DNA of 64,000 nucleotides from Rubellimicrobium arenae (lineage in GTDB: Bacteria; Pseudomonadota; Alphaproteobacteria; Rhodobacterales; Rhodobacteraceae): contig NZ_JAFMST010000004.1 of NCBI RefSeq assembly GCF_017916275.1, positions 186,001-250,000 of the forward strand, in the 5' to 3' direction. Positions within the stretch are counted from its first letter, which is position 1. Each line of letters starts with the position of its first letter. Positions 44,216 through 53,155 of the stretch are shown here, in pieces. A program made the translations under genes and the position numbers. A model generated the notes under the pieces. The model searched no databases, was not told where the DNA came from, and saw only the letters and a list, made by a program, of their open reading frames with translations.

Positions 44216-45252
44216 CAGGGCGTCGCGGGCTGCGCGGCCTCGTCCGCGGCCGAAGCTTCGGAGGCCGGCTCATCGACGGTGACCGTCACGCCTCCGGTCG
44301 CATCCGGGGTCGCCGGCGCAGCCGAGGCCTCGGGCGCCCCGGCCGATGACGCGCCCGGAACGGCGCCCGCGTCGCCGCCGCGCCCGCCCTGGTAGAAGTA
44401 ATCGAAGAACTCGTTGTTGGGCGTCAGCACCATGGTCGAGTTGCTTCCCCGCAGAGCGGACGTGTAGGCCTGCATCGACCGATAGAACTGGAAGAACTCC
44501 GGGTCGCGGCCATAGGCGTCGGCGAACACGCGGTTGGCTTCGGCGTCGGCCTCGCCTCGGGTGATCTGCGCGTCGCGCTCGGCCTCCGAGATGGTCTCGG
44601 TGACCGTCCGGTCGGCGGTGGCGCGGATGCGCTGCGCCGCTTCGTTGCCGCGCGCGATCTCGTCGGCGGCCTCGCGCTCCCGCTCGGCCCGCATCCGGGC
44701 GAAGGTCGCCTCGAGGTTCTGCGCCGGCAGGTTGGTCGCCTTGAGCCGCACGTCGACGACGTTGAGCCCAAGAGCCTGCGCCTCGTTCTGGGCGCCTTCC
44801 CGGATGCGGTTCATGAGAGCGCGCCGGTCCGTCGACAGGATCGTGTCCGAGGTGACCTGATCGCTGCCCAGCACCGCGCGGATCTGCGCGTTCAGGATGT
44901 TGTTCAGGAGGTTCTCGGCCGTCGTGATCCCCCCGGCGCCGACGGCCTGCCGGAACCGCACCACATCGGCGATCCGGTAGCGCGTGAAGGCGTCGACCAC
45001 GAGCCGGCGGTCATCCGACGGCGTGACCTCGATGGTCTCGGTGTCGAGGCTCAGGATGCGGTCGTCGTACTTCACGACGTCCTGGATGAACGGGATCTTG
45101 AGGCCGAGGCCCGGTTCCTCGCGGACCTGGCGGATCTGGCCGAACTGGAGCACCAGGGCCTTCTCGCGCTCGTCGACGACGAAGATGGAGGACAGCAGGA
45201 GCACCAGGACCACGCCCAGCGCGACCAGGATGGCGGTTGCGGAGCGGCGCAT
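44215..45252 (-). CDS. hflC: HflC, SPFH-domain modulator of FtsH
   Basis: HflC, 345 residues, has one N-terminal membrane helix (about 6-25), the SPFH/band-7 domain (about 25-200), a coiled helix with heptad Ala/Glu/Arg repeats (about 200-290) and a low-complexity Ala/Gly tail. With HflK it builds a large cage around the FtsH protease in the inner membrane. Start is ATG at 45252, two bases after the hflK stop. Confidence 0.93.
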   Translation of the reverse strand: MRRSATAILVALGVVLVLLLSSIFVVDEREKALVLQFGQIRQVREEPGLGLKIPFIQDVVKYDDRILSLDTETIEVTPSDDRRLVVDAFTRYRIADVVRFRQAVGAGGITTAENLLNNILNAQIRAVLGSDQVTSDTILSTDRRALMNRIREGAQNEAQALGLNVVDVRLKATNLPAQNLEATFARMRAEREREAADEIARGNEAAQRIRATADRTVTETISEAERDAQITRGEADAEANRVFADAYGRDPEFFQFYRSMQAYTSALRGSNSTMVLTPNNEFFDYFYQGGRGGDAGAVPGASSAGAPEASAAPATPDATGGVTVTVDEPASEASAADEAAQPATP

Positions 45253-45254
45253 GG

Positions 45255-46499
45255 TCAGTTCCCCGTGACGGTCGTGGTGGTGGCGGTGGCGGCCGGAGCC
45301 GCGGCGGCGTTGCCGGCCGATGGCGCGGCGGCCGGGGCCGACGTGGCCGCGGGTGGCCGCATCAGCTGGTCCAGCGGCAGGAAGGGCACGACGCCCTGGC
45401 TTCCGTCGGACCCGGCGACGGTCGGGTCGAGGATGATCTTGCTGACGTCGCCCAGGACGCGCTCCATCGTCTCGATGTAGATCCGCTCGCGCGTGACGTC
45501 GCGCGCGTTCTCGTACTCGGCCAGGACCGCCTCGAAGCGCGAGGCCTCACCGACCGAGTTGTTGATCGTCTGGGCGCGATAGGCTTCGGCCTGCTCGATG
45601 ATCTGGGCGGCTTGCCCGCGCGATTCGGCCAGCGCCCGGTTGGCGTAGGCGTCGGCCTGGCGCTGCAGGCGGTCGCGCTCCTGCTCGGCGGCCTGGACGG
45701 CGCGGAAGGCGTCGATGACCTCGGCCGGCGGGTCGGCCCGGCCCAGCGTGACGCGGACCACGGTGATGCCGCTGTCATAGGCGTCGAGCGAGGCCTGGAT
45801 GTTCTCGCGCGCGCTTTGCGCGATCTCGGCCCGATCGCGGTTCAGGATCGGGGCCAGGTTCGAGGCCGCGATGATCTCGCGCATGACCGATTCGGACACC
45901 GCGCGGACGGTCTCCTCGGGGTCGGCGATGTTGAACAGCAGCTTGGCCGGATCGTTCACGTTCCAGACGACCTGGAACCCGATGTCCACGATGTTGGCGT
46001 CCGTGGTCAGCATCAGCCCTTCGTCGGACTGCCCCGCCGAGGAGCTGCCCGCCCCCGCGACCGAGCCGATGTTCTCGGTCCGCTCGGTGGTGGTCGAGAT
46101 CACGTCATAGGTGACCAGCGGCCAGGGGGCGAAGTTCAGCCCGGGCTCCCCGGTCGAGGAATAGCTCCCGAGGAACAGCTCGACCGAGCGTTCCTGCGGC
46201 TGCACGGTGTAGAAGGACATGAAGGCCCACAGCAGCGCGAGCGCGCCCGCCCCCAGCAGGAGCGTTCCGCGCGTCACGCGGGGGCCGTCGTCGCCCCGGT
46301 TGGGCGGGGGCATGCCGCCGCGTCCGCCCATCAGCACGCGAAGCTGCTCGCGTCCCCGGTTCACGATCTGGTCGATCTCCGGGATCTGGGGGCCTTCGCC
46401 GGGCCGGCGGGGCGGTCGCCTGTCATCGGGGCGTCGGTCGTCGTCGCCTCCGCCATTGCCGCCGCCACGATTGCCGCCCCACGGGCCTCCATTCGCCAT
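45255..46499 (-). CDS. hflK: HflK, SPFH-domain modulator of FtsH
   Basis: HflK, 414 residues, has a Gly/Arg/Asn-rich cytoplasmic N-terminus (1-70), a membrane helix near 75-98, an SPFH domain (about 100-290) and a coiled-coil helix rich in QAEAYR-type heptads. The C-terminal 30 residues are Ala-rich. It pairs with HflC. It is the first gene of the leftward hflK-hflC-DUF2065(-degP) group. Confidence 0.93.
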   Translation of the reverse strand: MANGGPWGGNRGGGNGGGDDDRRPDDRRPPRRPGEGPQIPEIDQIVNRGREQLRVLMGGRGGMPPPNRGDDGPRVTRGTLLLGAGALALLWAFMSFYTVQPQERSVELFLGSYSSTGEPGLNFAPWPLVTYDVISTTTERTENIGSVAGAGSSSAGQSDEGLMLTTDANIVDIGFQVVWNVNDPAKLLFNIADPEETVRAVSESVMREIIAASNLAPILNRDRAEIAQSARENIQASLDAYDSGITVVRVTLGRADPPAEVIDAFRAVQAAEQERDRLQRQADAYANRALAESRGQAAQIIEQAEAYRAQTINNSVGEASRFEAVLAEYENARDVTRERIYIETMERVLGDVSKIILDPTVAGSDGSQGVVPFLPLDQLMRPPAATSAPAAAPSAGNAAAAPAATATTTTVTGN

Positions 46500-46587
46500 T
46501 GTCCGTGTTCCCCTTCTTGCTCTTGCTCTAGCTGGTCACGAAAGGCCGAAAAGACAAGGCCGGCGAACCCGCGTCCGCCACCAAAGC

Positions 46588-46617
46588 GGGCCGGGTCGAG
46601 GGCCGGAAACCCGGCCC
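46588..46617 (-). terminator. possible terminator of the rpiA-gor operon
   Basis: GGGCCGGGT and ACCCGGCCC form a 9-bp stem with a 12-base loop in the 273-base gap between gor and hflK. No T-run follows on the minus strand. I see no small gene in the rest of the gap. Confidence 0.4.
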
Positions 46618-46772
46618 GGCGGAGGGCGGGCCGCCCGAGGGGCAGGCCGATCCGCACCGTGATCCCTGGATGAACGCGTCACGCGCCGACCCGTTCACGA
46701 TGACGCCATCCGGCGGCAAGGCTTCGCCGCCCATGGGGCGCGCGCCCCCGAAACCCCTGCCTTTGCAACCCT

Positions 46773-48188
46773 TCAGCCCCGGCGGACCGGCGTCCGCAGC
46801 GTGACGATCTCCTCGGCCATGGTCGGGTGGACGGCGACCGTGCGGTCGAAATCCTCCTTGGTGGCCCCCATCTTCAGGGCCACCCCGGCCAGCTGGATCA
46901 TCTCGCCCGCCTCGGGCGCGACGATATGGCACCCCAGGACCCGGCGGGTCGCCTGGCTCACGATCAGCTTCATCAGCACCCGGTCGGGCCGCCCGGCGAA
47001 GGCGGTCCGCATGGGCCGGAACGACGTGGCGTAGACCTCGATGGGCTCCTGGTGGCGGGCCTGCTCCTCGGTCAGGCCCACGGCGCCGTATTCCGGCTGG
47101 GTGAAGATGGCCGACGGGATCATCGCGTGGTCCACGGGCGTCGGCTGGCCTTCGAAGACGGTGCGCGCAAAGGCCATGGCGTCGCGGATCGCCACCGGGG
47201 TCAGCGCCGGCCGCCCCGTCACGTCGCCGATCGCGTAGATCGAGGGGACCTTCGTCTGCGAATATTCGTCCACGGGGATGTGCCCCCCGCGCCCGAGCTC
47301 GAGCCCCAGGGCCTCCAGGCCCAGCCCCGCGCTGTTGGGATCGCGCCCGGTGGCGAAAAGGACGGCGTCGTAGACCTTCTCGCCGCCCAGGGTGGTCTTG
47401 ACCTTCACGGGACCCCGGCGGCGCACCTCGTCCTGCATGACCAGGGGCTCGCCCGCCGGCATGTCGAAGTCGGTCTCGGGCGGGCCCATCATCTTGACGT
47501 CCGTGCCGGTGTGCAGGTCGATGCCCTTCTCGCGCATGGACTCCGCGACCAGACCCCGCGCCTCCTCGTCGAAGCCCCGCAGGATCTGCGCGCCCCGGTA
47601 GATCTGCGTCACCTGCACGCCCAGCCCGTTCAGGATGCCCGCCATCTCGCAGGCGATGTAGCCGCCCCCGACGATCAGGATGGTCTTGGGCAGCTCCTCC
47701 ATGAGGAACACGTCGTCGGACACCATGGCCATGCCGGCGCAGGGGATCTCGGGCCGGTTGGGCCGCCCGCCGGTCGCGATCAGGATATGCGCCGCCGTGA
47801 CCGCCTCGCCGGTGGACAGCCGCACCGTGTGCGGGTCCTCGACGGTCGCGCGGGCGTCGTGGATCCGCACGCCCGCGCCATCGAGCAGCTTGCGGTAGAT
47901 GCCCTCCAGCCGGTCCAGCTCGGCGTGGAGATGGCCGCGGAAGGACCGCCAGTCGAAGGTGCCCTCCCCGAAGGTCCAACCGTAGCGGAGCGACGTTTCA
48001 TGGACCTCGCTGAACTGGCTGGCAAAGACCATCAGCTTCTTGGGCACGCAGCCCCGGATCACGCAGGTGCCGCCCATGCGGCTCTCCTCGGCCAGCGCCA
48101 CCCGCGCCCCGGTCGAGGCCGCCATGCGCGCCGCCCGGACCCCGCCCGAGCCGCCGCCGATCACGAACAGGTCGACATCGAAGGCCAT
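46773..48188 (-). CDS. gor: glutathione-disulfide reductase
   Basis: This 471-residue FAD-dependent reductase has an FAD motif GGGSGG at 11-16, a redox pair C42/C47 in GTCVIRGCVPKK, an NADPH motif GGGYIACE near 172-179 and the C-terminal HPTMAEE catalytic His-Glu near 452-458. It keeps glutathione reduced using NADPH. Its ATG overlaps the rpiA stop, so the two are coupled; RpiA belongs to the pentose phosphate pathway, whose oxidative arm makes NADPH. Confidence 0.93.
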   Translation of the reverse strand: MAFDVDLFVIGGGSGGVRAARMAASTGARVALAEESRMGGTCVIRGCVPKKLMVFASQFSEVHETSLRYGWTFGEGTFDWRSFRGHLHAELDRLEGIYRKLLDGAGVRIHDARATVEDPHTVRLSTGEAVTAAHILIATGGRPNRPEIPCAGMAMVSDDVFLMEELPKTILIVGGGYIACEMAGILNGLGVQVTQIYRGAQILRGFDEEARGLVAESMREKGIDLHTGTDVKMMGPPETDFDMPAGEPLVMQDEVRRRGPVKVKTTLGGEKVYDAVLFATGRDPNSAGLGLEALGLELGRGGHIPVDEYSQTKVPSIYAIGDVTGRPALTPVAIRDAMAFARTVFEGQPTPVDHAMIPSAIFTQPEYGAVGLTEEQARHQEPIEVYATSFRPMRTAFAGRPDRVLMKLIVSQATRRVLGCHIVAPEAGEMIQLAGVALKMGATKEDFDRTVAVHPTMAEEIVTLRTPVRRG

Positions 48189-48967
48189 CAGCCCAGGACC
48201 TCCGTGAAGATGTTGTCCCGTCCGGCCAAAGGCGCGCGGGGGTCGGCGTCGTCCAGCTCCACCACCTCGGCCCGCCCGTCCGGATGCCCGATGACCAGCG
48301 TGTCGGCGATGTCGATGAACAGGCCGTTCTCCACGACGCCCGGGATCTGGTTCAGGAGCAGAGCGAGCCGCCGCGGATCGCCGATCCGCCCGAGATGCAG
48401 GTCGAGGATGCGGTTCCCTTCGTCGGTGGCAAAGGGCTGGCCGTCCCGAAGCCGCAGCTCGACCCGTCGCCCGTCCAGGTCCTGGCCCTCCAGCAGCTCC
48501 TCGATCAGCCTCTGCGTCGAGGACAGCCCGAAGGGGATGACCTCGACCGGCAGGGGGAACGCCCCCAGGGTCGCCACCCGCTTGCCCGGGTCGGCGATGA
48601 TGACGACCCGCTCGGCCGCGGTCGCCACCACCTTCTCCCAGAGGAGCGCGCCGCCCCCGCCCTTGATGAGCGACAGCTCCCCGTCGGCCTCGTCCGCGCC
48701 GTCGATGGCGATATCCAGCCGCCCGACATCCTCGAGCGTCACGACCTCGATGCCCTCCGCGCGGGCCAGCTCGGCCGTGCGGGCCGAGGTGGGCACCCCG
48801 CGGATCCGCAGGCCCTCGTCGCGCACCCGTTCGCCCAGCCGCTTCACGAGGAAGGCCGCCGTGGAGCCCGTGCCCAGGCCGACGCGCATCCCGTCCGCCA
48901 CGAACTCGGCCGCGCGCCAGGCGCTGGCCCTCTTGGCGGCATCGGAAGGGGACAGGGCATCGGTCAT
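48188..48967 (-). CDS. rpiA: ribose-5-phosphate isomerase A
   Basis: RpiA, 259 residues, interconverts ribose 5-phosphate and ribulose 5-phosphate. Motifs are GLGTGSTA near 30-37, DGADEAD near 87-93 and KGGGGALLWEK near 99-109, which hold the catalytic Asp, Glu and Lys. The ATG at 48967 starts the family-typical first helix; the stop overlaps gor. Confidence 0.95.
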   Translation of the reverse strand: MTDALSPSDAAKRASAWRAAEFVADGMRVGLGTGSTAAFLVKRLGERVRDEGLRIRGVPTSARTAELARAEGIEVVTLEDVGRLDIAIDGADEADGELSLIKGGGGALLWEKVVATAAERVVIIADPGKRVATLGAFPLPVEVIPFGLSSTQRLIEELLEGQDLDGRRVELRLRDGQPFATDEGNRILDLHLGRIGDPRRLALLLNQIPGVVENGLFIDIADTLVIGHPDGRAEVVELDDADPRAPLAGRDNIFTEVLG

Positions 48968-49060
48968 GGGAGCCTCGGGGGTTTCTGGTCCCCGCAAGCA
49001 TAGGCCGCCTGGCCGCCAGCGGCGAGTCCCCGGGCGCGGGCCGGGCCGGGCCAGACAGAT

Positions 49061-49093
49061 CGGGTCGGGCGCGGGCGGGCGCGGGCGGGCGCG
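49061..49093 (+). repeat. short G-rich tandem repeat upstream of the GST gene
   Basis: Nearly three copies of a 10-base unit CGGGCGGGCG, with six runs of three G at one- to three-base spacing, lie 53 bases before the GST start. This could fold into a G-quadruplex on the plus strand. Confidence 0.6.
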
Positions 49094-49145
49094 GAAGCGT
49101 CGCTTTCGACGGCGCAGCGCCGGCCGATCCGGCCAGGGTCGCTCC

Positions 49146-49853
49146 ATGGCCGCCCTCCGCCTCCACTACGCCCCCGACAACGCCTCGCTCTGCGTGCGGC
49201 TCGCGCTCCTCCGGGCCGGCGTGCCGTTCGAAACGGTCCTCGTGGACCGCCGCAGCCGGGGGCAGAAGGCGCCGGCCCACCTCGCGCTGAACCCCAACGG
49301 GCAGATCCCGGCGCTCGAAACCCCGGACGGCGCCATCTTCGAGACCGGGGCGATCCTCCTCTGGATCGCCGACCGATTCGGCACGGGCCTCGCCCCCGCG
49401 CCGGATCACCCCGACCGGGGCGCGGTGCTGGCCTGGCTCTTCTGGCTGTCCAACACCTTGCATCCGGCGCTGCGGATCCTTTTCTACCCCGAGACGCATG
49501 TCGCGGGCGACACCGGCCCGCTCCTTGCGCGCACCCGGGACAGGATCGCCGCCATGCTCGACATCCTCGAGGACGGGAAATCGCGCCTCGGCCCCTGGCT
49601 GGGCGGGGACCGCGCCTCGGTGCTGGACTGCTATCTCGCGCCGATGCTGCGCTGGCTGGCGCTCTATCCCCAGGGCGGGCCCCAGGGCGCGACGGACTGG
49701 TTCGACCTGTCCCGCTGGCCCGCGCTCCATGAGGTCGCCCGCCGCATGGACGACCGCCCCGAAACGTGGGAGGCGGTGCGGGCCGAGGGGCTCGGCCCCA
49801 TGCCGTTCAGCGCCCCCACCCTTCCCGCCCCGCCCGAGGGCAGCGCCACCTGA
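49146..49853 (+). CDS. glutathione S-transferase family protein
   Basis: This 235-residue protein has a thioredoxin-like N-terminal domain (1-80) with the cis-Pro segment GQIPAL and the ETGAILLWIAD glutathione-binding stretch near 65-76, and an all-helical C-terminal domain. The class is not clear and the substrate is unknown. It is divergent from rpiA/gor, so glutathione genes face each other across a shared region. The stop is 13 bases from sdaA. Confidence 0.88.
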   Translation: MAALRLHYAPDNASLCVRLALLRAGVPFETVLVDRRSRGQKAPAHLALNPNGQIPALETPDGAIFETGAILLWIADRFGTGLAPAPDHPDRGAVLAWLFWLSNTLHPALRILFYPETHVAGDTGPLLARTRDRIAAMLDILEDGKSRLGPWLGGDRASVLDCYLAPMLRWLALYPQGGPQGATDWFDLSRWPALHEVARRMDDRPETWEAVRAEGLGPMPFSAPTLPAPPEGSAT

Positions 49854-49866
49854 CAAGGCCAACACG

Positions 49867-51240
49867 ATGTTCCTGTCCGTCTTCGACATGTTCAAGGTCG
49901 GCATCGGCCCGTCCTCCTCGCACACCATGGGACCCATGGTGGCGGGGGCGCGGTTCCTCGACCTGCTGCGCGCGCAGCCCTTCCGGGTGGCGGGGCTCCG
50001 GGCCTCGCTCCACGGCTCCCTGGCCTTCACGGGCGTGGGCCACGCGACCGACCGCGCCACGATCCTGGGCCTCGCCGGGTTCGTCCCCTCGGATTACGAC
50101 GCCGAAAAGGCCGAGGCCGCGCTCGCCCGCATCAAGTCCGAGCACATGGTCCATCCCGAAGGGCTGGCGCCGCTCCGCTTCGACCCGGCCCGCGACCTCG
50201 TGTTCGACTACGGCCCGCCCCTGCCCGGCCATGCGAACGGGATGATCCTGCGGGGCACCGACGCGCAGGGCGACGTGATCGTCGAGGAAACCTACTACTC
50301 CATCGGCGGCGGCTTCGTCCTGACGGGCGCGGAGCTCGCCGCCGGCAAGGCCACCGAGGACGGCCCTCCGGTCCCCTACCCCTTCGACACCGCCGAATCG
50401 ATGCTGCGGATGGCAGCCGAATCGGGCCTGTCCATCGCCCGGATGAAGCGGGCCAACGAACTGACCCGCATGGAGGCGGGCCGGCTCGACCAGGGGCTCG
50501 CGCGGATCTGGGACGTGATGAACGCCTGCATCGACCGGGGCCTCGCCTCCGAGGGCATCCTTCCCGGCGGCCTCAGGGTCAAGCGCCGCGCCATGGGCAT
50601 CCACCAGTCCCTGCTGGCCGAGCGCGGCCTCAACCTCACCGCGCCGCACACCATCAACGACTGGATGTCCGCCTACGCCATGGCCGTGAACGAGGAGAAC
50701 GCCGCCGGCGGGCAGGTCGTCACCGCCCCCACCAACGGCGCGGCCGGCGTCGTCCCCGCGACCATCCGCTACTGGCTCGACCATGTCCCGGGCGCGAGCG
50801 CGCGCCAGGTCTCCGAGTTCCTCCTCACCGCCGCCGCCATCGGGGGCCTCATCAAGTACAACGCCTCGATCTCGGGCGCGGAATGCGGCTGCCAGGCCGA
50901 GGTGGGCTCCGCCTCCGCCATGGCCGCCGCCGGCCTCTGCGCCGTGCTGGGCGGCACCCCCATGCAGGTCGAGAACGCCGCCGAGATCGCGCTCGAGCAT
51001 CACCTCGGCATGACCTGCGACCCCGTGCGCGGCCTCGTGCAGGTGCCCTGCATCGAACGGAACGGCCTGGGCGCCATCAAGGCCGTCTCGGCGGCGTCCC
51101 TCAGCTTGCGGGGCGACGGCACCCACCTCGTGCCGCTTGATGCCGCCATCGAGACGATGCGCCAGACCGGCCGCGACATGCACGAGAAGTACAAGGAAAC
51201 GTCGCTCGGCGGCCTGGCCGTCAACGTGCCGAACTGCTGA
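49867..51240 (+). CDS. sdaA: L-serine ammonia-lyase (iron-sulfur)
   Basis: This is a 457-residue single-chain L-serine dehydratase. The N-terminal SSSHTMGP motif (16-23) and the C-terminal Cys of the [4Fe-4S] cluster (ECGCQAE near 339-345 and the [13 protein letters not shown] pair near 381-393) are present. It turns serine to pyruvate and ammonia. It starts 13 bases after the GST gene and may be read with it. Confidence 0.94.
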   Translation: MFLSVFDMFKVGIGPSSSHTMGPMVAGARFLDLLRAQPFRVAGLRASLHGSLAFTGVGHATDRATILGLAGFVPSDYDAEKAEAALARIKSEHMVHPEGLAPLRFDPARDLVFDYGPPLPGHANGMILRGTDAQGDVIVEETYYSIGGGFVLTGAELAAGKATEDGPPVPYPFDTAESMLRMAAESGLSIARMKRANELTRMEAGRLDQGLARIWDVMNACIDRGLASEGILPGGLRVKRRAMGIHQSLLAERGLNLTAPHTINDWMSAYAMAVNEENAAGGQVVTAPTNGAAGVVPATIRYWLDHVPGASARQVSEFLLTAAAIGGLIKYNASISGAECGCQAEVGSASAMAAAGLCAVLGGTPMQVENAAEIALEHHLGMTCDPVRGLVQVPCIERNGLGAIKAVSAASLSLRGDGTHLVPLDAAIETMRQTGRDMHEKYKETSLGGLAVNVPNC

Positions 51241-51244
51241 CGGG

Positions 51245-52180
51245 TCAGCCCGCCCCGTTCTCCCGGAAATGCGCGTCGATCTCGCGCAGCACGCGGGCGC
51301 GGATCGCCGGGGTTTCCATCAGCACCTCGTGCCGGGCGGTCGGGATCGTGACCAGCCGCGCGCCCGGCCAGGTGGCGATCCGGCGGTGGACGCGCCCGGG
51401 GTCCACGATGATCTCGTCCGTGCCGATGAAGGCCAGGGTCGGCGTCTCGGGCGCGCGGGCGGACATCAGGCGGCGCATCTCGCGCAGCGCCTCGTTCAGC
51501 CAATGGAGCGACGGCCCGCCCAGGCCCAGCTCCGGCTCGGCGACGACCTGCCCCTTGATCCATTCGAAGGTCTCGCGGTCCGAGGTCAGCGTGTTCCCGG
51601 CAAAGTCGCAGCGCGTGATGTAGCACATGGGCTCCTGCCCGGGCGTCAGCAGGTGCCCGAGCCCGAGCTGCCGCCCCACCTCCGACACCGACCAGGCCAC
51701 CGGCTTGAGGGCGCCGGTCATCTGGATGCCCCACATCGGGGCCGAGAACACCGCCGCGCGCACCGGCAGCCCCTCGAGGAGGGACCGCAGGCCGATCGCG
51801 CCCCCCATCGAATGCGCCAGGAGGAACCACGGCTCGGGGAGGCCGATCTCGCGGCCATGCGCGACCATGGCGGCCACGTCGCGCTGGTAGTCCGAGAAGT
51901 GCTCCACATGCCCCAGGGCGCGGTCGGCCCTGAGCCGGTCCGACAGCCCCTGCCCCCGCCAGTCCACGACCAGCGAGGCGAACCCCAGCCGGGCCAGGTC
52001 GGCGGCGATGCGGCCGTACTTTTCGGCGTATTCGGTCCGGCCCGAGAACAGCAGCACCGTCCCCCGCGGGCCCGTCCGGTTCCAGTGGACGGCGCGCAGG
52101 CGCAGGCCGTCCCCGGTCAGGATCCAGCGCGCCGCGCCGTCCCGGGGCCCCTGGGCCAGGACGGCGTGCAGGGGGGCCAT
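51245..52180 (-). CDS. alpha/beta hydrolase, lysophospholipase (PldB) type
   Basis: This is a 311-residue serine hydrolase with the nucleophile S124 in AHSMGGA, the acid near TDEIIVDP and His in ARHEVLME near the C-terminus. WRGQGLSDR near 74-82 is typical of monoacylglycerol lipase/PldB relatives. The ATG at 52180 with GGAGG five bases upstream is better than the upstream TTG. It follows an SCP2 gene by 16 bases, so lipid handling may be shared. Confidence 0.85.
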   Translation of the reverse strand: MAPLHAVLAQGPRDGAARWILTGDGLRLRAVHWNRTGPRGTVLLFSGRTEYAEKYGRIAADLARLGFASLVVDWRGQGLSDRLRADRALGHVEHFSDYQRDVAAMVAHGREIGLPEPWFLLAHSMGGAIGLRSLLEGLPVRAAVFSAPMWGIQMTGALKPVAWSVSEVGRQLGLGHLLTPGQEPMCYITRCDFAGNTLTSDRETFEWIKGQVVAEPELGLGGPSLHWLNEALREMRRLMSARAPETPTLAFIGTDEIIVDPGRVHRRIATWPGARLVTIPTARHEVLMETPAIRARVLREIDAHFRENGAG

Positions 52181-52196
52181 CCCGGCCTCCGACGCG

Positions 52197-52487
52197 TCAA
52201 GCAAGGACGGAGGCGAGCTTCATGGCCGCGCCCATGTCCCCGTCCAGCGCCAGCTTGCCGGTCATGAAGGCGCTGGTCGGGTCGAGGTTGCCCTGGAGGA
52301 TGTCCATGAAGGTCTGCGGGGTCGCGGTCAGCGTCACGTCCGCCGGCCCCTCGCCCTTGCGGGCCGTGCCCTGGTCCACGAAGATGCTGCCTTCGCCCGT
52401 CAGGACGAACATCGCGGTGCCGTCGAAGCTCCGCCCGCCCATCCGCCTGTTCAGCTCGTCCACCGCCTGGTCCACGATCGCGCTCAT
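52197..52487 (-). CDS. SCP2 sterol-binding domain protein
   Basis: This 96-residue protein is a single SCP2 domain, with GTAMFVLTGEGSIFVD near 24-39, a TLTATPQTFMDILQG helix start and the closing FMTGKLALDGDMGAAMKLA near 74-92. Such small proteins bind lipids or acyl-CoA in the cytosol. It is cotranscribed with the lysophospholipase-like gene. Confidence 0.9.
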   Translation of the reverse strand: MSAIVDQAVDELNRRMGGRSFDGTAMFVLTGEGSIFVDQGTARKGEGPADVTLTATPQTFMDILQGNLDPTSAFMTGKLALDGDMGAAMKLASVLA

Positions 52488-52556
52488 TGGGCTCCCTTTC
52501 CGCCATGTGATGCCCGGCCTCTGGCAATTGCCTGGGGAAGGGCTACACAAGCAGTT

Positions 52557-53129
52557 ATGGGATCGCGACCCTTCCTGATCAAATCTACCGTGACGGCATT
52601 GCTGGCGGCCGTGTGGTTTTCGGCACCCCTGGCCGCCCAGACCTCCGGCGGGGAGCGGGAGGCCGACCTCCTCCGGCAGCTGTCCGAGGCCGAGACCCCG
52701 GACGCCGCCCACCTCATCGAGGGCGAGCTCAAGGGCCTGTGGTCGCGCAGCGGCTCGGCCGCGATCGACCTCCTGTTCCAGCGCGGGCAGGACGCCCTTG
52801 CCGCGGGCCAGCCCGACATCGCCATCGAGCATTTCACCGCCGCCATCGACCACGATCCCGACTTCGCGGCGGCCTATGTGGGCCGGGCCTCGGCCTATTA
52901 CCTGACCAGCCACGCCGGCCCCGCCATCGACGACCTGCGGCAGGCGCTCGTGCTCAACCCCAGCGACTGGGAGGCCCTCCAGGGCTTCGCGACCATCCTC
53001 GAGGAGGTGGATCGCCCGGCGGATGCCCTTGAAGTGTGGCGCCGCGTGCACGATCTGAACCCGCAGAACCCCGAGGCCGCCGCCGCGGTGACCCGCCTCC
53101 AGACGCAGCTCGAGGGCGAGGCCCTCTGA
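52557..53129 (+). CDS. exported TPR-repeat protein
   Basis: This is a 190-residue protein with a Sec signal at 1-27 (cleavage after LAA) and three tetratricopeptide repeats at about 70-170, of the pattern GQPDIAIEHFTAAIDHDPDF. TPRs bind other proteins; the partner here is unknown and probably periplasmic. The ATG at 52557 directly starts the signal. It is divergent from the SCP2 gene and lies 26 bases before the helicase gene. Confidence 0.86.
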   Translation: MGSRPFLIKSTVTALLAAVWFSAPLAAQTSGGEREADLLRQLSEAETPDAAHLIEGELKGLWSRSGSAAIDLLFQRGQDALAAGQPDIAIEHFTAAIDHDPDFAAAYVGRASAYYLTSHAGPAIDDLRQALVLNPSDWEALQGFATILEEVDRPADALEVWRRVHDLNPQNPEAAAAVTRLQTQLEGEAL

Positions 53130-53155
53130 CCCCAAGCGCGGAAGGCGCGACGTTC

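Noticed and set aside
46773-50060. A 1095-codon minus-strand frame that runs through gor, rpiA and the GST gene
   Set aside because: Only its last 471 codons are the real gor gene. Upstream it is out of frame with rpiA and has no domain of its own.
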